64,000 nt of DNA from Streptomyces sp. AC558_RSS880 (GTDB taxonomy: Bacteria > Actinomycetota > Actinomycetes > Streptomycetales > Streptomycetaceae): the NCBI RefSeq assembly GCF_019049255.1, contig NZ_JAGMUJ010000133.1:62001-126000 (forward strand), read 5' to 3'. Positions 56,104-64,000 of the stretch are shown here, piece by piece. The notes below the pieces were generated by a model, which saw only the letters and a program-made list of their open reading frames with translations, was not told where the DNA came from and did no database searches. Every line of letters starts with the position of its first letter. Positions within the stretch are counted from its first letter, which is position 1. The position numbers and the translations under genes were made by a program.

Positions 56104-58968
56104 TCAGTCGCGCGGCTCCGAGAAGACGAAGGAGAACTCGGCGGGCTCGGGCCACAGGTAGTACCGGGGGAGTGGGCCCGGGCCGCAGGACTGGGAGCCG
56201 ATGCCGTGCAGGCGGTGGTCCAAGTGGACCCAGACCGTGTCCCCGGGGACGAGGTCGGTGCGGTGCCGGGCGGCGTCCAGGTGCTCGGTGGTCCAGGGCC
56301 TGGCGGTGAACCAGAACTCCGGGTCGCCGTCGGCCCGCAGGCCGCCGATCTCCACCCAGCGCACGTTCGCGTGGGCGCCGTTCTCCTGCGGGCGGACGTA
56401 GGGCGTCTGGAGCTCCCCGACGCTCGCGTCCCACAGCAGGTCCTTGGACGCGGCCCGGGTGTCCGGGTACGACTCGTTCCCGCCGCCGAACCAGAAGACG
56501 GCGTCCTCGGGGGTGGCCCCGAGAAGGCCGAAGCGGATGCCGAGCCGGGGCAGCGGAACCCGCCAGTCGCCCTCCGGCACGACCGAGACGGTCAGCCGCA
56601 CACGCGTGCCGTCGGACGTCCAGCGGTACGCCGTCCGCAGGCCCACCTCCCGGCCGGCGGGCGCCACCCGGGTCCGTACGGTCAGCGCGTCACCGTCCGT
56701 CTCGACCGCCTCCAGCCGGTGCCGCACGCGGTGCAGGCCCACTTGGCGCCAGAGCGGCCCGTACCGGGTGTCCGTCTGCCAGGTCGCTCCGTCGTCGTTG
56801 TCGGTGGTCGCCCGCCACACGTCCAGCCGCAGATCGCTCACCGGCACACCGAGGAGGGTGCGCGGCGCGCCGGTGCGGGCGTCGAAGACCGCCGGGCCCA
56901 GGGTGATCCGGTCGCCGTCGACGGAGGGCCGCACACCGGTCGCCGCAGGCAGCGGGGCACGGCGGGTCACCGTGCCCTGCGCCCAGGCCACCTCGTGGTT
57001 CTTTCCGGCCCAGGGCGTGCCCTCGGAGAGCATCGCGCGCACACTCCACTGCACCTCCTCGCCTTTGCCGTCCGGCGCTTCGGGCAGCTTGACCTCCGCC
57101 GACTCCCCGGGGGCCAGCGGCGGCACGGTGAGCCGGTGCGCCCCCGTCGGCCAGCCGTCCACCTGGTGGCAGAACTCGAACTCCAGGTGGGACAGGTCCG
57201 CGAAGTCGTACCGGTTGGTCACCCGTACGGTGCTGTCCGCGTCGCCCGCCTCGATCCGGACCGGCTCGATCACCTTCTTGTACTCGATCAGGCCCGGTGA
57301 CGGCGTGCGGTCCGGGAAGAGCAGCCCGTCGCAGACGAAGTTGCCGTCGTGCAGCTCCTCCCCGAAGTCACCGCCGTAGGCGTAGCCCAGCTCCGGGTGC
57401 TCGACGCCGTGGTCGATCCACTCCCAGACGAAGCCGCCCTGGAGCCGGTCGTACCGCTCGAACAGCTCCTGGTACTCGGTGAGTCCGCCGGGGCCGTTGC
57501 CCATGGCGTGCGCGTACTCGCAGAGGATCAGGGGCAGTTCGCGCCTGCGGCGGGTGCCGCCGTCCAGGCCCTTGGCGATCCGCTCCACCTCCTCGTGCGA
57601 CGGGTACATCCGCGAGTACACGTCCGTGTCACGGCAGCCGAGGTCGCCCTCGTAGTGCACCGGGCGGGAGGGGTCCCGGCCGTGGATCCAGTCGGCCATC
57701 GCGGTCAGTCCGCGTCCGGTGCCGGCCTCGTTGCCGAGGGACCACATCACCACCGACGGGTGGTTCTTGTCCCGCTCCACCATGCGCGCGGCCCGGTCCA
57801 GCAGGGCCGGCGTCCAGCGCTCGTCGTCGACGGGGTTGTCCCGCCACTCCTGCTCGACGAAGCCGTGGGTCTCCAGGTCGCACTCGTCGATCACCCACAG
57901 CCCGTACTCGTCGCACAGGTCGAGGAAGGCCGGGTGCGGCGGATAGTGCGAGGTGCGGACCGCGTTGACGTTGTGCCGCTTCATCAGCAGCACGTCCTCG
58001 CGCATGGTGTCGAGGTCCAGCGCGCGGCCCCGGCGCGGATGCCACTCGTGCCGGTTGACGCCCTTGAACAGCAGGGGCGTTCCGTTCACCTTGATCAGGC
58101 CGTCCTCGACGAGGACCGTACGGAAGCCGATCCGCAGCGGGACGCGTTCGCCCGCCGTCACCAGCGCCCCCGCGTACAGCCGGGGCGTCTCGGCCGTCCA
58201 CGGCTCGACCGGGAGGGTGACCGGTTCACCGGCCGCCACGTCGACGCCCAGCTCCTCGACGACCACGCGTCCTCCGGCGTCGGAGTCGACCCGCAGGGTG
58301 CCCGCGCCGGTGACGTGGTCGTAGGAGGCGTGCACGAAGAAGTCGCCGGCGGCGCCGGGCGGACGGTGCAGCAGGGTCACGTCACGGAAGATGCCGGGCA
58401 GCCACCACTGGTCCTGGTCCTCCAGGTACGACCCCGCCGACCACTGGTGGACCCGGACCGCGAGGACGTTCCCGGACGGCTTCAGCAGGTGCCCGACCGC
58501 GAACTCGTGCGGCAGGCGGGAGCCCTTGAACTCCCCGAGCTCCGTACCGTTCAACCAGACCTTGGCGCAGGACTCCACCCCGTCGAAGCGGAGCACGGCG
58601 TCACCCCCGCCCGGCCAGTCGCCGGGCAGGCCGAAGACGCGCAGATGGTCGCCGGTCGGGTTCTCGGTGGGGACGTGCGGCGGATCGACGGGGAACGGGT
58701 AGAGGTGGTTGGTGTAGATCGGCGCGCCGTGGCCCTGGAGCACCCAGTGGCCGGGCACGGTCACCTCCGCCCAGTCCCCGGCGTCGTACCCGGGTGCGGC
58801 GAACGAGTCGTCCTCGGCGTCCGCGGTGGCGGACACCCGCAGGCGCCAACCGCCGTTCAGGGACAGGGAGACGGCGTCGGAGGACGCGTACCAGGCACGC
58901 GGGGGCAGGCTCCCGCGGCCGGGGGAAACGTCCTCGACATAGTCGGCCGCCGGGGTGTGCGATGACAT
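56104..58968 (-). CDS. Beta-galactosidase, glycoside hydrolase family 2 (LacZ type)
   Basis: A 954-residue enzyme with jelly-roll, immunoglobulin-like, TIM-barrel and beta-sandwich domains in LacZ order. The acid/base is Glu414 in 'WSLGNEAGTG' and the nucleophile Glu484 in 'LILCEYAHAMGNG'. 'GVNRHEWHPRRGRAL' and 'AVRTSHYPPHPAFLDLCDEYGLWVIDECDLETHGF' are also typical. No signal peptide is seen, so it acts inside the cell on imported galactosides. It is the last gene of the transporter operon (23 bases after the permease gene). Start ATG 58968 follows the domain start; the long open frame upstream is spurious. Confidence 0.93.
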   Translation of the reverse strand: MSSHTPAADYVEDVSPGRGSLPPRAWYASSDAVSLSLNGGWRLRVSATADAEDDSFAAPGYDAGDWAEVTVPGHWVLQGHGAPIYTNHLYPFPVDPPHVPTENPTGDHLRVFGLPGDWPGGGDAVLRFDGVESCAKVWLNGTELGEFKGSRLPHEFAVGHLLKPSGNVLAVRVHQWSAGSYLEDQDQWWLPGIFRDVTLLHRPPGAAGDFFVHASYDHVTGAGTLRVDSDAGGRVVVEELGVDVAAGEPVTLPVEPWTAETPRLYAGALVTAGERVPLRIGFRTVLVEDGLIKVNGTPLLFKGVNRHEWHPRRGRALDLDTMREDVLLMKRHNVNAVRTSHYPPHPAFLDLCDEYGLWVIDECDLETHGFVEQEWRDNPVDDERWTPALLDRAARMVERDKNHPSVVMWSLGNEAGTGRGLTAMADWIHGRDPSRPVHYEGDLGCRDTDVYSRMYPSHEEVERIAKGLDGGTRRRRELPLILCEYAHAMGNGPGGLTEYQELFERYDRLQGGFVWEWIDHGVEHPELGYAYGGDFGEELHDGNFVCDGLLFPDRTPSPGLIEYKKVIEPVRIEAGDADSTVRVTNRYDFADLSHLEFEFCHQVDGWPTGAHRLTVPPLAPGESAEVKLPEAPDGKGEEVQWSVRAMLSEGTPWAGKNHEVAWAQGTVTRRAPLPAATGVRPSVDGDRITLGPAVFDARTGAPRTLLGVPVSDLRLDVWRATTDNDDGATWQTDTRYGPLWRQVGLHRVRHRLEAVETDGDALTVRTRVAPAGREVGLRTAYRWTSDGTRVRLTVSVVPEGDWRVPLPRLGIRFGLLGATPEDAVFWFGGGNESYPDTRAASKDLLWDASVGELQTPYVRPQENGAHANVRWVEIGGLRADGDPEFWFTARPWTTEHLDAARHRTDLVPGDTVWVHLDHRLHGIGSQSCGPGPLPRYYLWPEPAEFSFVFSEPRD

Positions 58969-58991
58969 GGGTCTCCTAGATCGGTCCTGGC

Positions 58992-59849
58992 TCAGCCCTT
59001 GATCCCGGTCTGCGCGATGCCCTGCACCAGCCAGCGCTGGAGGAACAGGAACACGCACACCAGGGGGAGGATGGAGATGGCCGTGGCCATGAAGATCAGA
59101 TGGAAGTTGACGGTCTGGTTGGTCATGTACGAGGAGAGGGCCACCTGGACCGTCCAGGCGCTCGGGTCCTGGCCGATGACCAGCGGCCACAGGAAGGAGT
59201 TCCAGCCGCTGATGAAGGTGATCGTGGCGATGGCGGCGAAGAAGTTCAGCGAGTTCGGCACGACGACCCGCCAGTACGCGCCCCAGTAGCCGAGCCCGTC
59301 CACCCGCGCCGCCTCCTCCAGCTCCTTGGGGAACCCCAGGAAGTACTGCCGGAACAGGAAGCAGGTGAAACCACTGAAGAGGCCCGGAATGATCAGACCC
59401 CGGTAGCTGTCCACCCAGCCGAGCGAGGAGACCAGCACGAAGCTGGGCACGAAGGTGACCGCGGTCGGCACCATCAGGGTCACCAGGACGGCGTAGAACA
59501 CCTTGTTCGCGTGCCGGTACGGGATGCGGGCGAGGCCGTATCCGGCCAGTGAGCAGACCAGCAGCGTGCCGACGGTGTGCGCCACGCCGACGACCGCCGA
59601 GTTCCACAGCGACCGGGCGAAGTCGACCGTCGGGTCGTCGAACGGCTCGGTGACGTTGCCCCACTGGACGTCGGTGGGGAAGAACCGCCACTCCTCGCCG
59701 GTGATCTCGGCGTCGGTGGACAGGGCGTTGCGCACGATCAGGTAGAAGGGGACGAGGAAGAGCAGCGCGGCGACGGCCGTGGCGGCGTACAGGCCCGCCG
59801 AGCCGATGACGTTCCCTCGCCGGCCCCTGGGCGATGTCCTGGCGGTCAC
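58992..59849 (-). CDS. Sugar ABC transporter permease, MalG type
   Basis: A 285-residue permease with six helices; the EAA loop is 'ELEEAARVDGLGYWGAYWRVVVPNSLNFFAAIATITFISGWNSFLWPL'. GTG 59849 overlaps the stop of the other permease (GTGA). With that subunit and the lipoprotein it imports a sugar; the ATPase is not encoded here and is probably the shared MsiK-type ATPase usual in Streptomyces. The neighbour beta-galactosidase points to a galactoside. Confidence 0.9.
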   Translation of the reverse strand: MTARTSPRGRRGNVIGSAGLYAATAVAALLFLVPFYLIVRNALSTDAEITGEEWRFFPTDVQWGNVTEPFDDPTVDFARSLWNSAVVGVAHTVGTLLVCSLAGYGLARIPYRHANKVFYAVLVTLMVPTAVTFVPSFVLVSSLGWVDSYRGLIIPGLFSGFTCFLFRQYFLGFPKELEEAARVDGLGYWGAYWRVVVPNSLNFFAAIATITFISGWNSFLWPLVIGQDPSAWTVQVALSSYMTNQTVNFHLIFMATAISILPLVCVFLFLQRWLVQGIAQTGIKG

Positions 59850-60799
59850 TTGGCGCCCTCCGACCTGCCGAAGCCCATGATCCGGCCCTGGAGCAGCGTC
59901 ACCAGACAGATCAGCAGGGTCAGGATCAGCGCGCCCGCGCTGCCCGCGCCGTAGTCCTGGTTGTCGCCGAGCGCCTTGTAGTACAGCTCGACCAGTGGCG
60001 GACGCCCCCAGGTGGTCTTCGACAGCAGGTTGAAGAACTCGTCGAAGGCCTGGTACGCCGCCACGAGCAGCAGCAGGACCACCGCCGTCGAGGTCGCGCG
60101 CAGCTGCGGCAGCGTGATGTGGCGGAACATCTGCCAGCCGGGTTTCGCCCCGTCGATGGCCGCCGCCTCGTACAGCTCCGGCGGGATGTTCTGCAGCGCC
60201 GCCAGGAAGAGGATCATGTAAAACCCGGCTTGCAGCCACAGCCGTACGGTGACGACGACCAGCCAGTACCAGGGCGGGTCGGGGCTGGCCAGCCAGGCGG
60301 TGTCGTCGGCGCCGAACCAGCCGAGGACGGTGTTGGCGAGCCCGAAGCGCACGCCGTTGAAGATGGACATCTTCCAGATCAGCGAGGCGGCGACGTAACT
60401 CACCGCCGTCGGCAGGAAGAACACCGACCGGAAGAACGCCCGCATGAACCGCAGCCGGTTCACCGCCAGCGCGAGCGCCAGCGACAGCGCCCAGGTGGTG
60501 GGCACGATGATGACCGCGAAGACGGTGAAGGTGACGAGGGAGCCCGTGAAGTCGTCGTCCGTGAGCATCGTCCGGTAGTTCTCGAAGCCGACGAACTCGC
60601 TGGGCGTGACCGTGAAGCGGGCCTCGAAGAACGACAGCCACGCGCTCCACAGGATCGGGACGTAGACGAAGATCAGCAGGCCGATGAGGAAGGGCCCGGT
60701 GAACAGCCAGAAGGCGAGGGTGCTGTGGGCCCGCAGGCTCCGTCGCGGCCGGACGGGGGCGGGGCCGGTGGTGACCTCGCGCGGGGTGGTGGTCGACAT
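59846..60799 (-). CDS. Sugar ABC transporter permease, MalF type
   Basis: A 317-residue permease: a cytoplasmic tail, the first helix 'AFWLFTGPFLIGLLIFVYVPILWSAWLSFF', and the EAA loop 'ELYEAAAIDGAKPGWQMFRHITLPQLRATSTAVVLLLLVAAYQAFDEFFNLL'. It forms a heterodimer with the MalG-type subunit. The binding-protein gene ends 24 bases upstream. Confidence 0.9.
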   Translation of the reverse strand: MSTTTPREVTTGPAPVRPRRSLRAHSTLAFWLFTGPFLIGLLIFVYVPILWSAWLSFFEARFTVTPSEFVGFENYRTMLTDDDFTGSLVTFTVFAVIIVPTTWALSLALALAVNRLRFMRAFFRSVFFLPTAVSYVAASLIWKMSIFNGVRFGLANTVLGWFGADDTAWLASPDPPWYWLVVVTVRLWLQAGFYMILFLAALQNIPPELYEAAAIDGAKPGWQMFRHITLPQLRATSTAVVLLLLVAAYQAFDEFFNLLSKTTWGRPPLVELYYKALGDNQDYGAGSAGALILTLLICLVTLLQGRIMGFGRSEGAK

Positions 60800-60822
60800 C
60801 GCGTGACTGCCCGTCCGCCGCG

Positions 60823-62097
60823 CTATCCGAAGAGCTTGTCGAGCTCGCGGTTCACCTTCGCGTCGGCCTTGTCGAGCTCGGCCTCCGGGTCACCGCCCTT
60901 GCGGACGCAGTTGGCGAGGACGTCCTCCAGGGCCGTGATCATCGCCTGGGTCCAGCCGATGTTGTCGAAGTGCCCGAGCTCGTTGAAGAGCTTCACGCCC
61001 TCGGCCGGCAGGCCCGACTTGAGCTTGTCGGCGGACTCGGCGAGCGAGGTGCGCGGCGGGATGTGGAAGCCGTAGGAGAGCGCCCAGTCCTCCTGGTACT
61101 CCTCCTGGTCGATCCACAGCCACTTCACGTACTCCTTGGCGGCTTCCACGTTCCTGCCCTTGGCGTTGACGAACATCGACCAGCCGCCGTTGTAGACGGC
61201 CTGCTCGCCCGCGTCGGTGACCTTGGGGAAGGGGAAGATCCCGAGGTCGTCCCCGAGCGCCTGCTGCATCTGCGGCATCGCCCACATGCCGCACCACTGG
61301 ATGGCGGTGAGCCCCTGGTTGAGCGCGGAGGGGTCCCAGAAGTCGGTCGGCGCGTCGAGCAGCAGATCACCGCTGGTGAACAGCTTGCGCAGGGTGCGGA
61401 AGCCGCCGGCCACGCCGTCCGTGTGATACGCGATCTCGTTGTTCTCGTCCAGGGTGTCGGCGCCCGACGCCCAGATCAGCGGGTTGACGATCGAGTGCAG
61501 GGTGTTGCCGAGGTAGATGCCCTTGACCTTGTCGGTGGTCAACTCCGCTGCGGTGGCGAGGAGTTCGTCGAGCGTCCGCGGGACGCCGACGCCCGCCTCG
61601 TCGAACAGCGACTTGCGGTAGAAGAAGAACTGCGGGTCGTCGATCATCCGGACGCCGTAGATCTTGCCGTCGACGGTGTGCGACCGGATGTCGGCCGGGT
61701 TGAAGTCGTCCTTGACCGGGTCGACCAGGTCGGTCAGATCGGCGACCTGGCCGCTCTTGACGAGCTGGATCTGCGGATGGAACTCGAAGACGTCCGGCGC
61801 CTTGTCGGTGAGCAGCGAGGCGAACAGTTTGCTCTCGAAGTTGGAGCCGGTGATCCACTGCGTGGCCACGTTCGCCTCCTCGTACGCCTTCGCGTACCGC
61901 TTGATCGCCTGCTCGGTGCCGGCCTCGCCGTAGGCGTGGAAGTACTGGACCAGGGTCTTGCCCGAACCCGATCCCGAACCACCGCCTCCGCGGCCGTTGT
62001 TGCCGCCGCAGGCGGCCAGCCCGCCGGCGGCGGCGAGGCCCAGGGCGGCGCGGAGTACTGATCGACGGTCCCACGTGCTGTTGCTCGGTGCCGGCAT
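60823..62097 (-). CDS. Sugar-binding lipoprotein of the ABC transporter
   Basis: A 424-residue family 1 binding protein. The N-terminus combines a twin-arginine motif (DRRSVLRAALGLAAAGG) with the lipobox LAAC, so it is probably a Tat-exported lipoprotein. A Gly/Ser-rich linker follows. 'NFESKLFASLLTDKAPDVFEFHP' and 'FPFPKVTDAGEQAVYNGGWSMFVNAKGRN' are family segments. It captures the sugar for the permeases. Start ATG 62097 has AAGGACG nine bases upstream. A ROK-type motif lies 71 bases upstream of the start. Confidence 0.9.
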   Translation of the reverse strand: MPAPSNSTWDRRSVLRAALGLAAAGGLAACGGNNGRGGGGSGSGSGKTLVQYFHAYGEAGTEQAIKRYAKAYEEANVATQWITGSNFESKLFASLLTDKAPDVFEFHPQIQLVKSGQVADLTDLVDPVKDDFNPADIRSHTVDGKIYGVRMIDDPQFFFYRKSLFDEAGVGVPRTLDELLATAAELTTDKVKGIYLGNTLHSIVNPLIWASGADTLDENNEIAYHTDGVAGGFRTLRKLFTSGDLLLDAPTDFWDPSALNQGLTAIQWCGMWAMPQMQQALGDDLGIFPFPKVTDAGEQAVYNGGWSMFVNAKGRNVEAAKEYVKWLWIDQEEYQEDWALSYGFHIPPRTSLAESADKLKSGLPAEGVKLFNELGHFDNIGWTQAMITALEDVLANCVRKGGDPEAELDKADAKVNRELDKLFG

Positions 62098-62160
62098 GTC
62101 GACGTCCTTGTCTCGAGTGAGGCTGCGGCGGATGGCGCTCAAGGACTTGCGGTGCGCGGG

Positions 62161-62189
62161 ACGTTAACCTTCGGCAAATGCTTCGGCAA
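62161..62189 (-). promoter_or_regulatory. Promoter of the sugar transporter operon
   Basis: On the minus strand TTGCCG (62189-62184) and TAACGT (62166-62161) are 17 bases apart, predicting a start about 57 bases before the binding-protein ATG. The -35 lies inside the ROK-type motif. Confidence 0.5.
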
Positions 62190-62203
62190 GGGGTTGGACA
62201 AAG
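62169..62203. promoter_or_regulatory. ROK operator, copy A
   Basis: This 35-base stretch (two CTTCGGCAA units then TTGGACAAAG) matches copy B at 63595-63629 at 26 of 35 positions, in the same orientation relative to the gene it precedes. It overlaps the promoter of the transporter operon. Sharing with the ROK gene's own upstream region makes it the best candidate for the repressor's binding site. Confidence 0.65.
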
Positions 62204-62224
62204 CCTGTTCGAAGCATTGTGACC

Positions 62225-62242
62225 CGTTCGTGAGGACGAACG
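62225..62242. terminator. Candidate terminator of the ROK gene
   Basis: CGTTCGT-GAGG-ACGAACG is a perfect 7-bp hairpin 50 bases after the ROK stop on the minus strand and upstream of the transporter promoter. Confidence 0.5.
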
Positions 62243-62250
62243 AGGGCGAG

Positions 62251-62280
62251 CGACGGCGAACGACGGCGAACGACGGCGAA
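62251..62280. repeat. Three tandem 10-base repeats
   Basis: CGACGGCGAA occurs three times in perfect tandem, with a degenerate fourth unit before it (CGAGGGCGAG). It fills the space between the ROK stop and the hairpin. The period of 10 bases, about one helical turn, is compatible with a protein-binding array, but slippage is the simpler origin. Confidence 0.6.
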
Positions 62281-62291
62281 CGGGCCGGGAG

Positions 62292-63518
62292 TTACCGGCG
62301 ACTGCCGGCGGTACGGCTCCTGGCGCCCTTCCCGGCCGACTGCAACGCGCCCTCCAGCGCGAACGTCGCCGCGCCCAGGCACACCGGATCGGTGGGGATC
62401 GGGGAGAGGACGATCCGGGTGGCGGCCAGCGGGCGGCGCAGCGCGTGCCGGGTGACGGCCGCCCGCACCTCGTCGAGCAGCGGCTCGCCGAACGCGGCCG
62501 CGACCCAGCTGCTGAGCACGACCACCTCCGGGTTGAAGAGGTTGATCAGATCGGCGATCCCGGCACCGAGGTAGCGGGCGGTGTGCCTGAGCACCTTCAC
62601 CGCCACCGGATCGCCCGCGCTCGCCCCCCGGGCCAGCGCGTCGACGGTGGCCGTCTGGTCGCCGGGGCGCAGCAGCGGACTGTCCGGACTCAGCTCCCGC
62701 AGGTTCAGCATGATCCCGGGCGCGCCGGTGTACGTCTCCACGCAGCCGCGGTTGCCGCAGTGGCAGGGGCGGCCGTCCAGGACGAGGGTGGTGTGGCCCC
62801 ACTCGCCGGCGCTGTTGCTCACCCCCCGGTGCACCCCGCCGCCCAGCACCAGCCCGGCCCCCACCCCGGTCCCGAGGTTCACCACCACCGCGTCCCCGCA
62901 CCCGCGCGCCGCCCCGAACCACAGCTCGGCCACCGCGCAGGCCCGCAACGGGTTGTCCAGGTGCAGGGGGTACGCGATGTGGTCGCTCAGCAGGTCGAGC
63001 AGCGGGACGTCGTGCCAGTCCCAGTTCGGCGCGTACGCGCAGACGCCGGTGTCCCGGTCCACCTGACCCGGCACGCTCACCCCGGCCCCGAGCACCCGCG
63101 CACCCTCCACCCCGGCCTGCGCCACCACCGCCTCCACCGCCGTGGCCACGTGGCCCACGACCTGCTCGGGCCGGCTCTCCCCGGGGCGCATCTCCTCCTC
63201 GGTGCGGGCCAGCACGTTCAGCGCGAGGTCGAACAGCTCGACCCGGACGTAGGTCTCGGCGAGATCCACCCCGATCAGCGCGCCCCCCGGCGCGTTGACG
63301 GCCACCAGGCCCCGGGGACGGCCGCCGGCCGAGTCCTCGAAACCGACCTCGGTGATCATGCCGAGGCCGAGCAGCTCGCCGACCAGGGTGGCGACGGTGG
63401 CGAGGCTCAGGCCCGTGGCGGCCGCCAGCTCCTGCCGGGAGGTGGGCGACGCGGCGATGATCTGGCGCAGCACCTGGTAGCGGTTGGCCGTACGGATGTC
63501 CCGCGATGTGCGCTTCAC
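62292..63518 (-). CDS. ROK family transcriptional repressor
   Basis: A 408-residue protein. Residues 10-60 form a winged helix ('TANRYQVLRQIIAASPTSRQELAAATGLSLATVATLVGELLGLGMI'). The ROK sugar-kinase-like domain follows with 'VNLGTGVGAGLVLGGGVHRG' (phosphate loop) and the zinc motif 'GHTTLVLDGRPCHCGNRGCVET' (His and three Cys). It would repress the neighbouring transporter/beta-galactosidase operon and release on binding a sugar. On the minus strand TTGTCG (63603-63598) and TAGCCT (63579-63574), 18 bases apart, form its promoter. Confidence 0.9.
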   Translation of the reverse strand: MKRTSRDIRTANRYQVLRQIIAASPTSRQELAAATGLSLATVATLVGELLGLGMITEVGFEDSAGGRPRGLVAVNAPGGALIGVDLAETYVRVELFDLALNVLARTEEEMRPGESRPEQVVGHVATAVEAVVAQAGVEGARVLGAGVSVPGQVDRDTGVCAYAPNWDWHDVPLLDLLSDHIAYPLHLDNPLRACAVAELWFGAARGCGDAVVVNLGTGVGAGLVLGGGVHRGVSNSAGEWGHTTLVLDGRPCHCGNRGCVETYTGAPGIMLNLRELSPDSPLLRPGDQTATVDALARGASAGDPVAVKVLRHTARYLGAGIADLINLFNPEVVVLSSWVAAAFGEPLLDEVRAAVTRHALRRPLAATRIVLSPIPTDPVCLGAATFALEGALQSAGKGARSRTAGSRR

Positions 63519-63594
63519 CGTCAGCTGCCCCCATCCCTGCCGGGCCGGGCCGACCGGGCACCGGCGCGCGGCAAGGCTATGCAGGGAGCCGGAC

Positions 63595-63629
63595 TTTCGA
63601 CAAGGGCTTTGGAAAGGGGCTTGACGAAG
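63595..63629. promoter_or_regulatory. ROK operator, copy B
   Basis: The sequence (TTTCGACAAG, CTTTGGAAAG, CTTGACGAAG units) is the counterpart of copy A and starts 76 bases upstream of the ROK ATG, overlapping the predicted -35. The units are imperfect palindromes of the CTT...AAG type. It implies autoregulation. Confidence 0.65.
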
Positions 63630-63647
63630 TCCGGACGGGGCCCGGGA

Positions 63648-64000
63648 TCAGCCGCCCAGGACGTCCCGCACGAAGGCGTTGGTGAACTTGCGCCGCGGGT
63701 CCAGATCGTCGACGGTGTTCCGGAAGTCGTCCATCCGCGGGTAGCGGGCGCGCAGCTCCGCCGCCGGGGTGGTGAACACCTTCCCCCAGTGCGGGCGCGG
63801 GTCGAACGGCGCCAGCGCCTCCTCCACCCGCCGTACCACCGGCAGCACCGCCCGCGTGTCCTCGATCCAGGTGAAGTGGACGGCCACCGTGTCCCGGCCG
63901 TAGGAGGGGCTGAGCCACTGGTCGTCGGCGGCGACGGTCCGCACCTCGCACGTCTGCAGCACCGGGGCGACCGTCTCCCGGATCCCGTCCAGCGCGTGCA
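63648..64000 (-). CDS. Alditol oxidase-like FAD enzyme, 5' part outside the window
   Basis: The frame is open to the window edge; 117 codons of the C-terminus are visible. 'WLSPSYGRDTVAVHFTWIED', 'FDPRPHWGKVFTTPAAELRARYPRMDDFRNTVDDLDPRRKFTNAFV' with the HWGK motif is the C-terminal end of VAO-type aldonolactone/alditol oxidases; S. coelicolor AldO (xylitol/sorbitol oxidase) is the likely relative. It would oxidise polyols with oxygen. The FAD-binding N-terminus is not visible. It lies 129 bases upstream of the ROK gene on the same strand. Confidence 0.8.
   Translation of the reverse strand, partial: HALDGIRETVAPVLQTCEVRTVAADDQWLSPSYGRDTVAVHFTWIEDTRAVLPVVRRVEEALAPFDPRPHWGKVFTTPAAELRARYPRMDDFRNTVDDLDPRRKFTNAFVRDVLGG

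Noticed and set aside
62251..62280. Possible CRISPR-like array
   Set aside because: Units are 10 bases in direct contact with no spacers and no cas genes; it is a simple tandem repeat.

Overview
The window is high-GC actinobacterial chromosome with the composition, codon bias and gene families of Streptomyces. Typical signs are GTG starts, ATGA/GTGA stop-start overlaps, several apparently leaderless genes with a -10 hexamer 6-8 bases before the start codon, Tat-exported proteins, DUF397/XRE (WhiJ-like) pairs and SUKH immunity proteins. The species cannot be named from the sequence alone. No rRNA, tRNA, CRISPR array or intact mobile element was seen.

Region 1 (1-5.7 kb): the 3' part of a sugar-binding lipoprotein gene, a macrolide-type glycosyltransferase behind a promoter carrying a perfect palindromic operator, an MMPL exporter and a DUF1697 protein. 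Region 2 (5.7-15.2 kb, minus strand): one sulfur-assimilation operon. It is read as leader peptide, sulfite reductase, a 59-residue CxxC protein, cysH, cysC, cysD, cysN, a sulfonate/sulfate-type ABC transporter (binding protein, ATPase, permease) and a sirohydrochlorin chelatase. Together these take up sulfur compounds, activate sulfate, reduce it to sulfide and supply siroheme for the reductase. A 27-codon leader ORF ending in a Cys codon precedes the operon. Region 3 (15.2-31.1 kb): assorted chromosomal genes, namely acetyltransferase, secreted protein, GAF-type regulator, acyl-CoA dehydrogenase, YihY membrane protein, SDR/AraC pair, VOC, NADAR, ThuA, MFS, LacI regulator and carboxylesterase.

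Region 4 (31.3-36.5 kb): a secreted class A beta-lactamase with an SDG motif, a Tat-exported metallo-beta-lactamase-fold hydrolase, and a divergent LysR / cytoplasmic serine hydrolase pair that recalls the BlaA/BlaB regulators of Streptomyces beta-lactamase; then a MOSC protein. Region 5 (36.6-43.7 kb): an accessory island. It holds a 5'-truncated Rhs protein with a C-terminal nuclease toxin, its adjacent SUKH-type immunity gene in noticeably AT-richer DNA, a multiply frameshifted transposase remnant, a YwqG-like protein, two more SUKH proteins, and a WhiJ-like XRE/DUF397/ATPase cluster. Region 6 (43.6-48 kb): homocysteine S-methyltransferase, a two-gene ABC exporter, a class II glutamine amidotransferase and a P-loop protein.

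Region 7 (48-64 kb): carbohydrate use. A GH43 / exo-galactanase-like GH43-CBM13 / CE12 esterase operon suited to arabinogalactan side chains has a clear promoter plus operator. Further on are a GH2 beta-galactosidase, two sugar permeases, a binding lipoprotein and a ROK repressor. A 35-base motif upstream of both the binding-protein gene and the ROK gene suggests direct regulation and autoregulation. The window ends in a truncated alditol-oxidase-like gene. Between these blocks sit a DinB-like/PEP-mutase-like pair, a TetR regulator, and a Tat-exported PHP phosphoesterase with a natural poly-His N-terminus, coupled to a small protein ending in CCADH.
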